From positions 124,001 to 188,000 of the forward strand of contig JBBQFI010000007.1 in the NCBI GenBank assembly GCA_038321775.1: 64,000 bases of DNA, given 5' to 3'. The notes beneath the pieces are model-generated. The model saw nothing but the letters and a program-made list of their open reading frames with translations. It was not told the DNA's origin and searched no databases. The number at the start of each line of letters is the position of its first letter. Within the stretch, counting starts at the first letter, position 1. The DNA comes from JBBQFI01 sp038321775 (GTDB lineage: Bacteria > Verrucomicrobiota > Verrucomicrobiia > Chthoniobacterales > UBA10450). Below are positions 56,762 to 64,000 of this stretch, piece after piece. Position numbers and translations under genes: made by a program.

Positions 56762-58060
56762 TTACGGCGCTTTAAGAATAGGAATGACTTCGGTTTGGAT
56801 TGGCTGTCCGGTGACCTCGATGTCTTTATCTCGGACGTAAACATCAACCTCCGAGCGGACGCCAAATTTCCCTTCAAGATAAATTCCCGGCTCGATCGAG
56901 AAACAAACGCCGGGAATAATCCGGCGCGAATCGCGTGTTTCGAAATTATCGATATTCACGCCATTGCCGTGCACTTCTTCGCCGATGGAATGGCCGGTGC
57001 GATGGGTGAATTGATCGCCGTAACCCGCGCGCTTGATGACGCCGCGCGAAACATCATCGACCTCCGCGCCACGAATCGACTTGCCCGCGCGCACATTCTT
57101 TCGCACGAAGTCCACCGCGGAATCGCGCGCTTCACGCACGATGTTGAAGATGCGCGAATACTCTTCCGGGACACTTTCGCCGACGTAGCCGGTCCAGGTT
57201 TGATCGGTAAAAACCGCATCTGGTTTTCGTAATTTGGAGGCAAGATCGAGCAGAACGAAGTCACCGCGTTTGATCGGGAGGGCCTTTTCCCGCGTGGGCA
57301 CATAATGCGGATTAGCGGTGTTGGCGTTCACGGCGACGATCGCGTCGGCGTGCTCGCCGCCCATTCCTTCCTCCTGCCAGCGATGGAGGATGAATTGCTC
57401 GATGTCGTATTCGGTAGTCGGGATATCAGCGCGAATGCGGCGTGCGATTTCGCCGAAGGCATCGAAAAAGACGCGATGCATTTTATCGGAAGCCTCGATG
57501 TGCATTTGCAATTGCTCTGGCGACCAGACGGCTTCGAATTGCTGCACCAACTCGGCGCTGCTGACCACTTCGACGCCTAACGAGTGGACCAGCTCGATCG
57601 TTCCCGCGTCCACGCGCGACATGTAAGGAATGTCGTTCATGGGCGAATACTGCATCGCGACCTTCAAGGTCTTGGCCGATTTGGTCTCATTTCCACTCAA
57701 TGTTTCGCGCAAGCGCTTATGCAATTCCTCCCAACCACGATAAATAAGTTTTTTGCCGGGAAGGGTGTCGAGTTTGAATTGTTCGATCGACATCACAATT
57801 TTCACCGGTTCGCCTGAGGCAGGGATGTAGTAAAACCAGCGTCGCGACACGCCTATGCTTTCGTCCAATTTCAGAATCCTGTAGGCGAGGGGATCGCTGT
57901 GGCGAAAATCGTAGAAGAGCCAGCCATCCAATTTTTCCGCGCGCAAGGCGGATTGAATTTCAGTCACACGTTCTGCTGGAGTTTTTTCTGCGCGCATGAA
58001 CGGCGCGAAGATGAAGCAAAGAGCAAATGTTGCGAAGAGAAAAAATCGCGTCGGGTTCAT
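56762..58060 (-). CDS. secreted M24-family Xaa-Pro aminopeptidase-like protein
   Basis: This is a 432-aa protein with a signal peptide (MNPTRFFLFATFALCFIFAP, cleavage near MRA). An N-terminal creatinase-type domain (VTEIQSALRAEKLDGWLFYD) is followed by the pita-bread catalytic domain. FVLLDLASKLRKPDAVFTDQ gives the metal aspartates, HRTGHSIGEEVHGNGVNIDN the His, GVCFSIEPGIYLEGKFGVRS the Glu and RSEVDVYV the second Glu. It should release N-terminal residues before proline in the periplasm, using Mn or Co. It is oriented opposite to its neighbours. Confidence 0.88.
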   Translation of the reverse strand: MNPTRFFLFATFALCFIFAPFMRAEKTPAERVTEIQSALRAEKLDGWLFYDFRHSDPLAYRILKLDESIGVSRRWFYYIPASGEPVKIVMSIEQFKLDTLPGKKLIYRGWEELHKRLRETLSGNETKSAKTLKVAMQYSPMNDIPYMSRVDAGTIELVHSLGVEVVSSAELVQQFEAVWSPEQLQMHIEASDKMHRVFFDAFGEIARRIRADIPTTEYDIEQFILHRWQEEGMGGEHADAIVAVNANTANPHYVPTREKALPIKRGDFVLLDLASKLRKPDAVFTDQTWTGYVGESVPEEYSRIFNIVREARDSAVDFVRKNVRAGKSIRGAEVDDVSRGVIKRAGYGDQFTHRTGHSIGEEVHGNGVNIDNFETRDSRRIIPGVCFSIEPGIYLEGKFGVRSEVDVYVRDKDIEVTGQPIQTEVIPILKAP

Positions 58061-58176
58061 GGCGACATTGAAGCTACCCGGTCGCTGCGATCTTTTGCAA
58101 TCAGGTTCAGCCCGGTTCGCGAAAAACGGCCAACCTTTCTACTGGCGGCCCATGCGCTCCTTCGCCACGATGAGAC

Positions 58177-59232
58177 ATGTTTAAGACTCGTTACACCGTA
58201 CCGGGCGAGGCACCGGGCGTGCTGAAGGTTCCTGCGGAATCTTCCAAGCAACCGCCGATCATTACCTTGATTGAATTCGATGCCGGATTTCTCGAGGAGC
58301 GCGTCGTGCACGATTCTCGCGAACTGCTTTCGCATCTCACCAACGAACGGGTGACCTGGATCAATATCGACGGACTCGGCGACATCGATATTCTCCGCGT
58401 TCTTGGTGAGCGGTTTCATCTGCACCCGCTCGCTTTGGAAGACGTACTCGATACCGGGCAGCGGCCAAAGGTAGAGCAATACGACGACTATCTCTTCATC
58501 GTCGCGCAGATGCTTTACCTCGATCACGAGCGAATCATGTGCGCTGAGCAAGTAAGCATGTTTCTTGGCAAAACATTCCTCATTACGTTGCAGGAAGAAG
58601 CTGAGTTCGACGTCTTCGAACCGGTGCGTGCCCGCATTCGCGTGGGCGGTGGTCAGATGCGGAAATCGGGGACGGATTACCTCGCTTATGCGCTGCTCGA
58701 TTCCATCATCGATCATTATTACCCGGTGCTGGAGTCAGTCGGGAAAAATATCGATCAGATCGAAGACGAGTTGGTCGAGAATCCACTGGCCCGGCCGGTC
58801 AGCAGCATGCACGAACACAAACGGACGCTGACCTATATCCGGCGTTTGGTCTGGCCGCTGCGCGACGTGATAAATTCTCTTCTGCACGACGAAAGCAGTT
58901 TCGTTAGGCAAAATACGAAACTCTTCCTGCGTGATTGCTACGACCACACCGTGCAACTAATGGATTTGATCGAGAGCTATCGCGATGTGCTCTCAGGCCT
59001 CATGGAAATCACAATTTCCAGCATCGGTTTGCGCACAAACGAGATCATGCGCGTGCTCACTGTTGTCACGTCGATTTTCATTCCGCTCACGTTCATTGCC
59101 GGAGTTTACGGGATGAATTTTGCCCACATGCCCGAGCTGGCTCAACCGCATGGATATTTTGCGTGCCTCTTGTTCATGCTCCTGGTGGCAGTTGCCCAGA
59201 TTCTTTATTTTAAAAAGCGCGGCTGGCTCTGA
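58177..59232 (+). CDS. corA: CorA-type magnesium/cobalt transporter
   Basis: This is a 351-aa protein. A cytoplasmic domain (WINIDGLGDIDILRVLGERF, HPLALEDVLDTGQRPKVEQY) leads into a long helix (RSLxxDVINSLLHDESSFVR-type region) and two C-terminal membrane helices (VLTVVTSIFIPLTFIAGVYG and YFACLLFMLLVAVAQILYF). The pore signature YGMNF occurs as YGMNFAHMP between them. The end KKRGWL is typical. It should move Mg2+ into the cell as a pentamer. It forms a single-gene unit; the upstream peptidase is on the other strand. Confidence 0.93.
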   Translation: MFKTRYTVPGEAPGVLKVPAESSKQPPIITLIEFDAGFLEERVVHDSRELLSHLTNERVTWINIDGLGDIDILRVLGERFHLHPLALEDVLDTGQRPKVEQYDDYLFIVAQMLYLDHERIMCAEQVSMFLGKTFLITLQEEAEFDVFEPVRARIRVGGGQMRKSGTDYLAYALLDSIIDHYYPVLESVGKNIDQIEDELVENPLARPVSSMHEHKRTLTYIRRLVWPLRDVINSLLHDESSFVRQNTKLFLRDCYDHTVQLMDLIESYRDVLSGLMEITISSIGLRTNEIMRVLTVVTSIFIPLTFIAGVYGMNFAHMPELAQPHGYFACLLFMLLVAVAQILYFKKRGWL

Positions 59233-59389
59233 GATCGCACCTTACCAACTCGCCCCGCATCCGCGCAAAACGAGAAGGAGAATGACGGTGCCCGCGACCG
59301 AAATAACCAGCGACCCGAGGCAGCCGAGCCGGTTTGAGAAAAATGCGAACACACCTGTGAATCGCGCGTCAGGCGATTCGGATGGGCAT

Positions 59390-60649
59390 TTAATTTATCT
59401 CATGCGCAATCTCGCGCACGGCATCCACCAACCGTTCCACTTCTTGAACCGTGGTATAGCAGGAGCAGCCGGCGCGGACGACTCCGTCTTTCGCGCGACC
59501 TAATCGTTCCATCACCGTCATGGCGTAAAAGTCGCCATCCGATGCGAAAATTCCGCACGCCGCCAATCTCCTCGCGATGCTGGTGGAAGGCACGCCGTTT
59601 ACCGTAAACGCGACCGTCGGCGTGCGTGTCGTGTCGAGTGGCGGTCCGTAGAGGTCCACTCCATCGATACTCGTTAGGCCAGTCCAGAGTCGGTCGAGAA
59701 GTTTGCTGCCTCGTTCGCACAGCTCTTCGAATGAAGCGCGCAAACGATCTCGGCGCGTTGTGCCTTGCGCGATCGAGGCAAGAAATTCCACCGCCGCGGC
59801 GGCGCCGATAATACCCTCGTGATTTTGCGTCCCAGTCTCGGCGCGTTCCGGCGCAGTATCGGGAGCGGGAATCAGTTTCGGAAAATCCAGGGATCCGAGA
59901 AGTTTCTCTTTGGCAAAAAGAATTCCGATATGGGGACCGTAGAATTTGTAGGCGGAACAGCTGAGAAAATCGCAATCCCACGCCCGCACATCGATCAATT
60001 CGTGCGGCGCGTAGTGCACCGCGTCGACAAAAACCAGCGCGCCTAACGAACGTGCCATCGTTATCGCGCGAGGAATATCGTTGACCGTTCCAAGCGCGTT
60101 CGAGGCGGCGCCGATCGCCACCAGTTTCGTACGCTTGTTCAACTGTCTCGAGAAATCCTCCCAATCAAGCTGACCGTTTTCGGGAGTCATTTTGACGGTG
60201 CGGACTTTGAGACCGTAATCTTTTTCGAGCGCGCGCCACGGCGCGACGTTGGCGTGATGATCCAATTCCGTGACCACAATCTCGTCGCCTGCGCTGAAGT
60301 TGCGGCCGAGCGCGCGCGCCAGATGAAACGTCAGGGTCGTCATGTTCGCGCCAAACGCGATCTCGTTAGGCGCGGCATTTAGGAAATCGGCGAGCGTGTG
60401 CCTTGCAGATTCAATAATCGCGTCGGTTTCTTCACTGCTTGGATACGCCCAATGCGTATTGGCATTGTGATGATAAAGATAATCGTTCATCGCTTCGACG
60501 ACCGAGCGAGGAACCTGGGTGCCGCCCGGCCCATCAAAATATGCGACCGGAAAACCGTTATGAATCCGCTGCAGAGCCGGAAAATGTTTACGAATGTTGG
60601 CGGTCGACGTAACGCTTCCGGCTTCGGTCGCAATTATTTCAGTTGGCAT
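59390..60649 (-). CDS. cysteine desulfurase-like class V aminotransferase
   Basis: This 419-aa protein starts at ATG 60649 (MPTEIIATEAGSVTSTANIR); the frame to 60685 adds 12 residues. The class V fold is clear: YFDGPGGTQVPRSVVEAMND, the cofactor site ANMTTLTFHLARALGRNF, the aspartate of the pyridoxal site DAVHYAPHELIDVRAWDCDF, and CSAYKFYGPHIGILFAKEKL with the PLP lysine. GTQNHEGIIGAAAAVEF and RAGCSCYTTVQEVERLV follow. It resembles the CsdA-like group with an unusual specificity. Sulfur or selenium transfer, or another amino acid lyase, is possible. No isc or suf genes are adjacent. Confidence 0.87.
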   Translation of the reverse strand: MPTEIIATEAGSVTSTANIRKHFPALQRIHNGFPVAYFDGPGGTQVPRSVVEAMNDYLYHHNANTHWAYPSSEETDAIIESARHTLADFLNAAPNEIAFGANMTTLTFHLARALGRNFSAGDEIVVTELDHHANVAPWRALEKDYGLKVRTVKMTPENGQLDWEDFSRQLNKRTKLVAIGAASNALGTVNDIPRAITMARSLGALVFVDAVHYAPHELIDVRAWDCDFLSCSAYKFYGPHIGILFAKEKLLGSLDFPKLIPAPDTAPERAETGTQNHEGIIGAAAAVEFLASIAQGTTRRDRLRASFEELCERGSKLLDRLWTGLTSIDGVDLYGPPLDTTRTPTVAFTVNGVPSTSIARRLAACGIFASDGDFYAMTVMERLGRAKDGVVRAGCSCYTTVQEVERLVDAVREIAHEIN

Positions 60650-60689
60650 TGCGATCGATATACTCCGCGCTTCCCTTGCTGTCATCCCG

Positions 60690-60795
60690 AGCCATTGGCG
60701 AGGGACCTCGCAGTTGCAATCCGCGTTTCATCCGCCTTGCGTGATCCTTGCAGCTTGTGCGGGATCCCTCTCATTCGCTCGGGATGACAAAATGT
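60690..60795. repeat. GTCATCCCGAGC-type inverted repeat
   Basis: TGTCATCCCGAGCCATTGGC at about 60691 is mirrored by TCATTCGCTCGGGATGACAA at about 60772, making a long imperfect hairpin between two minus-strand genes. Elements like this are widespread intergenic repeats in bacteria; here it may also terminate transcription. Confidence 0.6.
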
Positions 60796-60805
60796 GTAAA
60801 CGATC

Positions 60806-61393
60806 TCAGGCAACGTTCCCGGCGAGCCCCAGCCGTTCCGCATCGGTTTGCAACGCCGCGATCACATTCGCGATCACATCGTCCAGCGGCACTCCAAGTT
60901 CCTCCGCGCCGCGCGTGATGTCCTCGCGATTCACCGCTCGCGCAAACGCCTTGTCCTTCATTTTCTTTTTCACCGAAGCCACATCCACTTCATGAACGCT
61001 CTTCGTCGGACGCACCCGCGCGACTGCTCCAACGAATCCGCTCAATTCATCCACCGCAAAAAGAGTTTTCTCCATCAGCGTTTCACGCGCGACGCCGGAG
61101 TAATTCGCGTGCGAAAGAATCGCGCGACACGTTTCCTCGCTCCATCCGTTCTCGCGCAGCCACTTCACTCCCACAAACGGGTGACCTTCAGTTGCGCTTT
61201 GCTCCTGATTCGGATGTCGCTCGTAATCCATGTCGTGAAGTAAACCGACCGCTTCCCACAAGTCCGCATCCGCGCCGTTGAGTTGCGCAAAATGTTTCAT
61301 CGAATCGGCGACCGCGTAGCAATGCCGCCGCAAACTTTCCGATTGCACCCATTCGTGGAGAATGGCGAGAGCACGATCTGCGAGAGAGCTCAT
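60806..61393 (-). CDS. HD-domain phosphohydrolase
   Basis: This is a 195-aa protein (MSSLADRALAILHEWVQSES). The HD core is HCYAVADSMKHFAQLNGADA, then EAVGLLHDMDYERHPNQ (the HD pair with metal-binding His and Asp) and HPFVGVKWLRENG. LSHANYSGVARETLMEKTLF and AVDELSGFVGAVARVRPTKS continue the fold. It belongs to the small HD/HDIG hydrolases; the substrate, such as a nucleotide, is unknown. The minus-strand spacer to the desulfurase-like gene holds a CCCGAGC-type inverted repeat. Confidence 0.85.
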   Translation of the reverse strand: MSSLADRALAILHEWVQSESLRRHCYAVADSMKHFAQLNGADADLWEAVGLLHDMDYERHPNQEQSATEGHPFVGVKWLRENGWSEETCRAILSHANYSGVARETLMEKTLFAVDELSGFVGAVARVRPTKSVHEVDVASVKKKMKDKAFARAVNREDITRGAEELGVPLDDVIANVIAALQTDAERLGLAGNVA

Positions 61394-61574
61394 ATGAATT
61401 GCGAACGTGCCGCAGCCGAAATCAATTGTCGAGCGTCGCGAAAATATGCGCTCATAAAGAGGCGATGAGCTGCTCAGCTGTTCCAGTATTGATTGGTAGG
61501 GACGGACCGCCGGGGCTGTCCGTTGTAGAGGCTCTCGCCTGTCTAAACAATTCGGGCGTTTGACACAAACACTG
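61394..61574. repeat. spacer with GGTAGGGACGGACCGCC repeat
   Basis: The GGTAGGGACGGACCGCCGGG copy at 61496 with a following GCTGTCCGT arm belongs to the TGGTAGGG family. TTGACACAAACACTGCTACA at 61559 resembles TTTGACACAGACGCCGCTAC at 16523. No gene. Confidence 0.5.
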
Positions 61575-62135
61575 CTACAACCGTTTTCCGCGCGTCGAGT
61601 GTTCGATCAATTTCGCGAGTCGCTTCGCGCGCGTCTCTTCTTTCTTCGCGCTCACAATCCACCACGCGATCACCTGGCGATAGGAAGGCGCTTGCGCCTG
61701 GAGAAATTTCCATGCGGCCGGCGAGGAGCGAATCTGTTTCTCCGCGCGTTTATCCAGGACTGCGGTCTTTCGATTTTCATTGGAATAAATTCCCGAATGT
61801 TCCGGTGTGCGTCGCGCAAAAGCCTTCTTGCCCGCCGGGCGCATACGGCCCGTGCGCGTTAACTCCTCAACACGTCCGATGTTGATCGCGCTCCAATTAC
61901 TCTTCGGTTTACGCGGCGTGAATCGAATCTTGTAACTCTCCGCATCAATCCCCTTGCGCAATCCATCGATCCAGCCGTAGCAAAGCGCTTCATCCACCGA
62001 TTCCGGCCACGTGATACTCGGGCGGCCAGAAGCTTTCCGATAAAACCCAACCCAGAGTTCCGTGGTCGTAGCGTGATTTTCCCGCAACCATTTCCGGAAA
62101 TCCGCGGACGAGCGAAAGAACCGGATCTTCGCCAT
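61575..62135 (-). CDS. YdeI/OmpD-associated family protein
   Basis: This 186-aa protein starts at ATG 62135 (MAKIRFFRSSADFRKWLREN). The YdeI family signature is present: TTELWVGFYRKASGRPSITW, ESVDEALCYGWIDGLRKGID and KIRFTPRKPKSNWSAINIGR. A C-terminal part follows (FEFLQAQAPSYRQVIAWWIV-like) with PAAWKFLQAQAP. The family includes proteins linked to antimicrobial-peptide resistance, but the mechanism is unknown. It is usually a single-gene unit, as here. Confidence 0.85.
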   Translation of the reverse strand: MAKIRFFRSSADFRKWLRENHATTTELWVGFYRKASGRPSITWPESVDEALCYGWIDGLRKGIDAESYKIRFTPRKPKSNWSAINIGRVEELTRTGRMRPAGKKAFARRTPEHSGIYSNENRKTAVLDKRAEKQIRSSPAAWKFLQAQAPSYRQVIAWWIVSAKKEETRAKRLAKLIEHSTRGKRL

Positions 62136-62201
62136 CTCATTCGAACGCATATCTCACGGCCGGCATGCAAGGGGCATTTCCGATTTGTAAAACCGAAGAA
62201 C

Positions 62202-62690
62202 TCAGGCCCGAACGGTTGGCTCGATCTTAAATCTGATTATGCCAATGATCGTGAGCACGACAAAAATTCCGAGGACGACGAGCTGCGTGTGCTGAAAAGG
62301 AGGCTCGGTCTGCGTGGGCGCGAGCGCGTGCAAAGCTGGCACTCTGCGAAAAGCCATCACCACACCGACGAAGCAGTTGAAATAGAGCGCAATTGTTGCC
62401 GTGATCACATAAATCCACCGCCACGCCCCGGCAAGATGCCGCGAATAAAGTGCGTAGATGGCGATGACCAGAACGATCATCGAGATGATGCCGACCCCGA
62501 TCGCCGGCGTGAAACCGTGGAACGGAAAGAAGAAGCCGGTCACACTCGTTAGGATGGTGGTGGTAAGGAACCACTTCGTCCATTTATCGAATCGTTTCCC
62601 TGCGAGCAATCCGCCGAGCGCAACGAGTCCCGTGAAAATACCGATCAAGCTAATGATCGTGTGAATGATCGTATAGATTTGTAGTATCAT
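62202..62690 (-). CDS. hypothetical membrane protein, 162 aa
   Basis: This 162-aa protein starts at ATG 62690 (MILQIYTIIHTIISLIGIFT) and has four to five membrane segments (GLVALGGLLAGKRFDKWTKW, FLTTTILTSVTGFFFPFHGF, IGVGIISMIVLVIAIYALYS, WIYVITATIALYFNCFVGVV). The polar end is QHTQLVVLGIFVVLTIIGII. It resembles a widespread bacterial small membrane family with the RFDKWTKWFL segment; no function is known. It lies 66 bp upstream of the YdeI-like gene on the same strand. Confidence 0.75.
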   Translation of the reverse strand: MILQIYTIIHTIISLIGIFTGLVALGGLLAGKRFDKWTKWFLTTTILTSVTGFFFPFHGFTPAIGVGIISMIVLVIAIYALYSRHLAGAWRWIYVITATIALYFNCFVGVVMAFRRVPALHALAPTQTEPPFQHTQLVVLGIFVVLTIIGIIRFKIEPTVRA

Positions 62691-62811
62691 AACCGAGTTT
62701 GTTTCGAAACTTCGGGAAAGGAAGCATTCTCATAACGAGCAATGCCAGCCAGGATTACCTAACGGGTAATTATATGATGCCAACAGAAACGCGTGGGATC
62801 GTGGACACTTT

Positions 62812-64000
62812 TTATGGAAAGGCTAAACTGTAGCCGGCGGGTAGTGTTGGCCCGAATGCGCTCCCAATCAAAGTCGCGCCACTCAGATACCACAATGCCG
62901 TGCTTCGCTTGTCCGGCCGGAACAAGACGTAATCTGGTTCCCCGTCACCATTGAAATCGGCGGCGCCCTGCAGTGTCCAGCCAACAGGTAATGTGGGACC
63001 AAAAACGCCAGTGGTGAGCGTGGCACCGCTTAAATGCCAGATCGCCGTCCGACGGGTGGCGGCATTAAAGAGCAGAAAGTCGGGTTTGTCATCGTCGTTA
63101 AGGTCCAGCGCATCGCTTAATGTCCAGCCAGGCGGAAGTGTCGGGCCATTCGCGTTACCGGCATAGGTTGTTCCGTTCAAATACCAGATGGCAGTTTGCC
63201 GGGTGCTCGGATTGAATAACACAAGGTCGGGTTGGCGATCGTTGTTCACGTCCGCCAGTGAGGTCAGCGTCCAGTTTGGTGGGAGAGTTGGACCGAAGCT
63301 GGATCCAATCAGTGCATTGTTATTCAGAAACCACACCGCTGTCCTACGTGTGGTCGCATTGAAGAGAATATAGTCCGTTTCTCCGTCGAGGTTCACATCT
63401 GCCACGCCCGCTACCGTCCAACCGGCTGGCAAGGTGGGACCGAAAGTACTGCTTAGAAAAGCGGCGCCATGCAAATGCCAGATCGGCGTCGTGTGTTTCG
63501 TGGCGTTGAAAAGGACGTAATCGTTGAACGTATCGGCGTTAAAATCTCCCCGAGGCGGGACAAAGTTGGTGAATACCACTCGTTCGAAATGGATCGGGAT
63601 GGAGTTCCAGGCTGTGTCACAGCCCGTCGCCGGGTATTGGTAATGAAAAATCTTGCTGCCAGAGGCATCCAGGCCAAGGACTTCCGCCACCACTGGAGGG
63701 TTCGGGGTCGATGGGCCGAGAATAGCGTAGTCAATGAGATAATTTAATGGATCATCCTCGTAGATGCTGGAGCAGAAGGGGCTATAGGCGGTCTGATTGT
63801 TGGAGTAGTTCCACAACTCTGTTGCTACCTTTGAACTTAGGTTAATGTGATACTTACGAGGAGCACTGTAGGTCCGATCCGCTCCCGCTGGAGTCTGGGT
63901 GAGGCTACTTCTGCCGTTATCGAACAGTAACAGATTGTCGTCGTTCGTAATCGATAGAGCATGTTCGCCGATAGGAGAAAGCGTGTTATTGCCAAGTGTA
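62812..64000 (-). CDS. arylsulfotransferase-like protein with FG-GAP-like repeats (partial)
   Basis: The minus-strand frame is open from the right edge of the window to TAA at 62812. The visible N-terminal part (GEHALSITNDDNLLLFDNGR, RKYHINLSSKVATELWNYSN and FCSSIYEDDPLNYLIDYAIL) resembles the beta-propeller of arylsulfotransferase-type proteins. Residues from PPRGDFNADTFNDYVLFNAT onward are about six FG-GAP-like units (GDFNGDGEPDYVLFRPDKRS, TALWYLSGATLIGSAF, GPTLPAGYSLAFP). The array is the same type as in 37952-39706. The true start lies outside the window. Confidence 0.75.
   Translation of the reverse strand, partial: TLGNNTLSPIGEHALSITNDDNLLLFDNGRSSLTQTPAGADRTYSAPRKYHINLSSKVATELWNYSNNQTAYSPFCSSIYEDDPLNYLIDYAILGPSTPNPPVVAEVLGLDASGSKIFHYQYPATGCDTAWNSIPIHFERVVFTNFVPPRGDFNADTFNDYVLFNATKHTTPIWHLHGAAFLSSTFGPTLPAGWTVAGVADVNLDGETDYILFNATTRRTAVWFLNNNALIGSSFGPTLPPNWTLTSLADVNNDRQPDLVLFNPSTRQTAIWYLNGTTYAGNANGPTLPPGWTLSDALDLNDDDKPDFLLFNAATRRTAIWHLSGATLTTGVFGPTLPVGWTLQGAADFNGDGEPDYVLFRPDKRSTALWYLSGATLIGSAFGPTLPAGYSLAFP

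Noticed and set aside
1..64000. tRNA or rRNA genes, integrase attachment site
   Set aside because: I looked for T-arm words such as GGTTCGAATCC with a paired acceptor stem, and for an integrase gene near the island. None was convincing, so the island's borders are not assigned to a tRNA site.

Overview
The window looks like a chromosomal contig of a Verrucomicrobiota bacterium, probably of the Chthoniobacterales (Spartobacteria) type. The inference rests on three PEP-CTERM proteins and one VPxxG-CTERM variant, two secreted proteins ending in FG-GAP/VCBS-like repeat arrays with 'DYVLFNPSTRQTAIWYLNG'-type units, a verrucomicrobial-looking omega subunit, and intergenic DNA crowded with short word repeats. 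No rRNA or tRNA gene was recognised. Taxonomy is inferred from gene style only.

1-10.6 kb is mostly ordinary chromosome: a cut-off kinase-like gene, an APC permease, a CheY-like receiver, rpoZ, a secreted M49-type peptidase, a SET methyltransferase, an AP2-like protein, a cupin, a stress-type glycine-zipper protein and a BON protein. 10.8-18 kb is a decay-prone accessory stretch: a broken ORF6N gene, two near-identical membrane Mrr-type nucleases about 4 kb apart, AbiEii/RelE-like toxin-antitoxin pieces, one PEP-CTERM and one VPxxG-CTERM protein, and several repeat families.

18-26.4 kb is the most interesting region. It holds a divergent NERD-domain gene and a plus-strand cassette. The cassette contains a PD-(D/E)XK + DUF2075 ATPase, an SF2 helicase with a C-terminal nuclease that overlaps it by one base, an unrecognised 360-aa protein sitting between two ends of a destroyed type I methylase (hsdM), and a small Cys-rich protein. 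It reads as a candidate anti-phage or DNA-processing island.

27.4-34.3 kb is almost gene-free. It carries a 21-bp tandem array, sixteen copies of a GACCGC...GCGGTC palindrome, duplicated blocks of about 400 bp, and copied 3' ends of neighbouring genes (receiver gene, GYF membrane gene, hsdM). A few small intact genes are embedded: a methyltransferase, a GlsB-like membrane protein, a receiver and a winged helix protein.

34.4-47 kb holds a glycosyltransferase-like protein, methyltransferases, cupins, PEP-CTERM proteins (one a 1204-aa glycine-rich PGRS-like giant), a CAP-domain protein with FG-GAP repeats and a tandem pair of small secreted paralogues. 47-64 kb is conserved housekeeping: acyl desaturase, endonuclease/phosphatase, a divergent NYN RNase pair, Sir2 with a KirBac channel, TetR, M48 and M24 peptidases, CorA, a cysteine-desulfurase-like enzyme, an HD protein, a YdeI-like protein and a cut-off arylsulfotransferase-like FG-GAP protein. 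Three genes (ORF6N, cupin at 36.7 kb, membrane protein at 42.0 kb) carry single-base frameshifts, so either decay or assembly indels should be kept in mind.
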